Shown here: piece after piece, positions 60,657 to 64,000 of the stretch
How the letters are laid out: the number at the start of each line of letters is the position of its first letter
How positions within the stretch are numbered: position 1 is the stretch's first letter
Assembly: GCA_019313905.1 (NCBI GenBank)
Contig: JAFDAI010000005.1
Span: 1-64,000 of the forward strand
Direction: 5' to 3'
Source of the DNA: Deltaproteobacteria bacterium
GTDB taxonomy: Bacteria > Desulfobacterota > Syntrophia > Syntrophales > UBA2210
Length of the DNA: 64,000 nucleotides
The notes under the pieces: generated by a model
Seen by the model: the letters and a program-made list of their open reading frames with translations, nothing else
The model's database searches: none
Told to the model about the DNA's origin: nothing
Program-made: the position numbers and the translations under genes

Positions 60657-61045
60657 TATCCTCTAATTGCACCCTACCGATTATCCATCCTGATACCTTC
60701 GCCAATGCCAATCAGTACCGTAACCGTGAGGATCAGCACCTTAGATTCGTACGTACCGTACCTTTCGCACCCTTGTCAAGCATTTTTTGCATTTTTATCA
60801 AGCAATCTGCATATTCGTCTTTTTCCGCAAATATAAACAATATCTAAATAAAAACGGGCAAAGGCGTGTATGATTACAGCAAGGAACGGGAATAGATTGT
60901 CAAGCTTGATATTATATTGACAAGAAACTATTAAAAATATATGAAAACGCCATATTAAGTATTTACAAGATCTGTACACACCATAACAGCATAGATGTTT
61001 GGCACTGTTGCCACACAGTATGCGACAAACACAGGGAGGGAAAAC

Positions 61046-62185
61046 ATGGATTTCAAACTGTCGGAAGAAATGAAGATGCTGCAGGATATGGCATACAGAT
61101 TCGCCCAGACGGAAATAGCCCCTGTCTCTGAAGAATGCGACAGGGAAGAAAAATATACACCCGAACTTCGGAAGAAAGGCGCGGAAAATGGCCTTGTCTG
61201 TGCGTGGGTTTCGGAAGAATATGGCGGGTCAGGCGTTGGAATTCTTGGCAACGCCCTGGTAACGGAGCAACTTTCCAGGATTGACATGGGTATAGGTCTC
61301 AACATAACAGCAGCCGGATTTGGATGCGAAGCAGTCTACTATTTCGGCACAGAAGAACAGAAGAAAAAATATCTGCCCCCTGTGTGCAGCGGTGAGCAGG
61401 TTAGCGCGGGCGCATTTACAGAACCAAACGCGGGAACAGATGTAGCCGGATATGGAACAAGAGCTGTAAAGGATGGAAATGATTACATAATCAATGGGAG
61501 TAAGATGTTTATCACAAATGGAACCGTCTGTGACTGGATGGTATGCCAGTGTATAACAAACCCTGATGCCAAGACACATCACAAATTCAGTCAGATCATT
61601 GTGCCGGCTGACGCACCCGGTGTTACAAGAACCAAAATCCATGGAAAGATGGGAATCCGGGCAAGTGATACCGCGGAGATCTCATTGGAAGATGTCAGGG
61701 TACCGCAGGAAAATCTGATCGGTGAAGAGGGAAAAGGGTTCTACCAATTGATGCATTTCTTTGATATAACGCGAATACTGGTATCTGCTCAGGCACTTGG
61801 ACTTTCTCAGGGCTGTCTGGACGAAGCCGTGAAATATGCAAAAGAAAGAACTGCTTTCGGCAAACCTCTTGGCGCCTTCCAGATCACCATGCAGAAACTG
61901 ACAAAGATGGCTGTCAGGGTTGAGGCCCTGAGAAACCTGGTCTACAAAGCCGCGTGGTCGGTCGATTCCGGAAACCCCGATTATCACATAGGGGCAATGG
62001 CCAAATATTACGGGGGGGAAACTGCTGTATTCTGTGCCAACGCCGCTGTTGAAATACACGGAGGTTACGGTTATATTGAAGAATATAAGGTACAAAAGTG
62101 GTACAGAGATGCCAAGATACTCGAACTTTACGAAGGGACGAAAGAGGCGGAAATAATGACTATCGGCAGGGTACTACAAGCATAG
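61046..62185 (+). CDS. acyl-CoA dehydrogenase
   Basis: MDFKLSEEMKMLQDMAYRFAQTEIAP...GAFTEPNAGTDVAGYGTRAV...ERTAFGKPLGAFQ...HGGYGYIEEYKVQKWYRDAKILELYEGTKEAE. ATG at 61046 after gggagg. Confidence 0.95.
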   Translation: MDFKLSEEMKMLQDMAYRFAQTEIAPVSEECDREEKYTPELRKKGAENGLVCAWVSEEYGGSGVGILGNALVTEQLSRIDMGIGLNITAAGFGCEAVYYFGTEEQKKKYLPPVCSGEQVSAGAFTEPNAGTDVAGYGTRAVKDGNDYIINGSKMFITNGTVCDWMVCQCITNPDAKTHHKFSQIIVPADAPGVTRTKIHGKMGIRASDTAEISLEDVRVPQENLIGEEGKGFYQLMHFFDITRILVSAQALGLSQGCLDEAVKYAKERTAFGKPLGAFQITMQKLTKMAVRVEALRNLVYKAAWSVDSGNPDYHIGAMAKYYGGETAVFCANAAVEIHGGYGYIEEYKVQKWYRDAKILELYEGTKEAEIMTIGRVLQA

Positions 62186-62274
62186 CAAAACAGAGTCGCA
62201 CCATTCCTTCCTGACCCTTCAGGCAGTGATGATGGTACCACTTTAAATAAGAAAATCAGAAAGGTGTAACAGTT

Positions 62275-62553
62275 ATGACTATTACAAAAGCAGAGCTGGT
62301 AAAAATCCTGCATTCCAACACCGATCTTCCGAAAGAGAAGTGCAGCAGGGTAGTAGAAGACATGTTTGAATTGATGAAAGAGAAGCTAGAACAGGGGAAT
62401 GATGTTCTCATATCCGGATTCGGAAAGTGGTCGGTCAACTCGAAAAATCCCAGGAAGGGACGAAACCCTCAAACGGGTGAGGCGCTGATGCTGGATGCCC
62501 GCAGGGTAATCACCTTCAAGTGTTCCAAAAAGCTGAAAGACTCCGTAAATTAA
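62275..62553 (+). CDS. ihfA: integration host factor alpha-like HU family protein
   Basis: MTITKAELVKILHSNTDLPKEKCSRVVEDMFELMKEKLEQGNDVLISGFGKWSVNSKNPRKGRNPQTGEALMLDARRVITFKCSKKLKDSVN. Confidence 0.9.
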   Translation: MTITKAELVKILHSNTDLPKEKCSRVVEDMFELMKEKLEQGNDVLISGFGKWSVNSKNPRKGRNPQTGEALMLDARRVITFKCSKKLKDSVN

Positions 62554-62817
62554 GTTTTTAACATCCTTGCAGAATCGAGTCCGCCTTGCCACGATACCGG
62601 AAGATTGCTCCAGATGGACACGGTTTTACATCAGAAAAGCAAGGAATGTCCGGCAGAGACAGTCAATCGGCTAACATCCTGCATGAAAGTCTTACCAATG
62701 TTAATACCAACTGATTGAGAGATTGAAACAGAAATCAGCGGTATATGACCTGAACGTACAGACACGGTTTTTCCACCATCTGGTACAAAGGGCGAAAAAC
62801 AGACGAGGCCAGACAGA

Positions 62818-64000
62818 ATGCTCACAAAAAAGGGTTTATTCGCTGATGCCAAGGAGATAACCGAATCCGCAGGGGAAAAATTTATTCTTCCACCATACCT
62901 GTTCAAGCATCAGGATCTGACCCGGCCTCCTAAATCCGCCGACAGAATAAATCAAAAAAAGCTTATAAACACCATAAATTACATCCATTTTACTGGCGGG
63001 CAGGTATGGGTACACCTCAAGGATCCCAGGTATGAGGAGGATATCTTTGTAAGCGCGCACCCGGAACCATGCACGGGAGAAACGATAACCTGTCAATGGT
63101 CTAAGGAAAACACAACAAGTTTTGAACACCATCGCTTCCTGAATCTGGTAATTGATGATGGCTTGTCGGTAATATTAGTGCCGGCAAAGCTGTTAAATAT
63201 CAACAGGGATTGTTTTACGATTCATATACCTGATACCAGTTATGTCCTTGGAAAACGGCAGGCCAGACGATACACATGTCACAAAGTTACCGCTGAGTTC
63301 ACCCAGAGCGGATTTCTGGCCAGTGGCTCTCTGTTGGATTTCAGCTTCCTTTCTTTCCGTGTCAAGATTACACCTAACTCTGGCGGATCTTTTCACTGGC
63401 TGAATCCGGATGAACCGGTCATGATCAATCTATATAAAAACCAAAGGTTAATCTATTCCGGTCTCTGCCGTATCATTTACCAGACAGACAACATATCGGT
63501 AAAAGAGGTTGTGGTAGCCCCCCTGTCCAAACAGATCAACCGCTTCCGGAAGAAAAAGATACGCGGTCAGCGCATGCAACTGGCGCCAACATCCAGCATC
63601 ACCTTTGAACATCCCTTTTCCGGGAAAAAGATACGGCGGGATATCTACGATATTTCGGTCACCGGATTTTCCGTACATGAAAGTAACGATGACGGGGTGC
63701 TGGTCCCTGGTATGATCATTCCCGAGCTCAGCATCAACTACTACTCCGACATGCTGAAAATGACGTGTGCCGCTCAGGTCGTCAACCGCAGGGAAAGCGG
63801 AAACAGAAGCATGCATTGTGGTCTGGCTATCTTGGACATGGATATTGATACCTACGGTATGTTAAGCAATCTTCTCAATATCATAGACCCTCATGTCTAT
63901 GTTTCCAATGAAATCGACATGGATGCCCTCTGGAAATTTTTCTTCGAAACAGGGTTCATATACCCCCAGAAGTACGACTCAATCCAATCTTATAGTGAAC
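62818..64000 (+). CDS. PilZ-domain protein (partial, runs off the right edge)
   Basis: Manual translation from ATG 62818 is open to 64000 (MLTKKGLFADAKEITESAGEKFILPPYLFKHQDL...). PilZ-like RKKKIRGQRMQLAPTSSITFEHPFSGKKIRRDIYDISVTGFSV. Not in the supplied ORF track, presumably because it has no stop in the window. Confidence 0.8.
   Translation, partial: MLTKKGLFADAKEITESAGEKFILPPYLFKHQDLTRPPKSADRINQKKLINTINYIHFTGGQVWVHLKDPRYEEDIFVSAHPEPCTGETITCQWSKENTTSFEHHRFLNLVIDDGLSVILVPAKLLNINRDCFTIHIPDTSYVLGKRQARRYTCHKVTAEFTQSGFLASGSLLDFSFLSFRVKITPNSGGSFHWLNPDEPVMINLYKNQRLIYSGLCRIIYQTDNISVKEVVVAPLSKQINRFRKKKIRGQRMQLAPTSSITFEHPFSGKKIRRDIYDISVTGFSVHESNDDGVLVPGMIIPELSINYYSDMLKMTCAAQVVNRRESGNRSMHCGLAILDMDIDTYGMLSNLLNIIDPHVYVSNEIDMDALWKFFFETGFIYPQKYDSIQSYSE

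Overview
The window is a chromosomal segment of a Gram-negative bacterium. Gene content and order suggest a deltaproteobacterial/Desulfobacterota-like lineage (inference only). About 0-31.8 kb is a dense minus-strand housekeeping block: argJ, secA, an M23 peptidase, biotin-dependent carboxylase subunits, a radical SAM protein, a macro-domain protein, pgsA, transaldolase, folK, dapB/dapA/lysA, argH/G/F/D/B, hslU/hslV, a broken xerC-like recombinase, a DUF151 nuclease, miaB, HU/IHF genes, rluB, scpB/scpA, trpS and a CCA-adding-like head domain. About 32-60.3 kb is accessory and surface-related. It holds a pilA-like major pilin with a sigma-54 promoter, an Lgt-like/CPBP-protease fusion, a pseudopilin operon headed by an ECF sigma factor and a probable anti-sigma membrane protein, and a RelBE-type module bounded by inverted repeats. 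It also has a plus-strand glycan/glycosyltransferase block and an MSHA-like type IV pilus locus in the order I-J-K-L-M-E-G. That locus ends in a membrane-anchored sigma-54 activator and two tandem MshA-like pilins. The right end carries an acyl-CoA dehydrogenase, ihfA and a PilZ-type ORF that runs off the window and is absent from the supplied ORF track. The strongest candidate for something new is the MSHA-like locus: a receiver-less membrane sigma-54 activator next to a pilin with a -24/-12 promoter, an extension ATPase with two intact MshEN c-di-GMP motifs, and a two-in-one pseudopilin fusion. Three MITE/REP-like palindromic elements were also seen. No rRNA, tRNA or CRISPR array was recognised.
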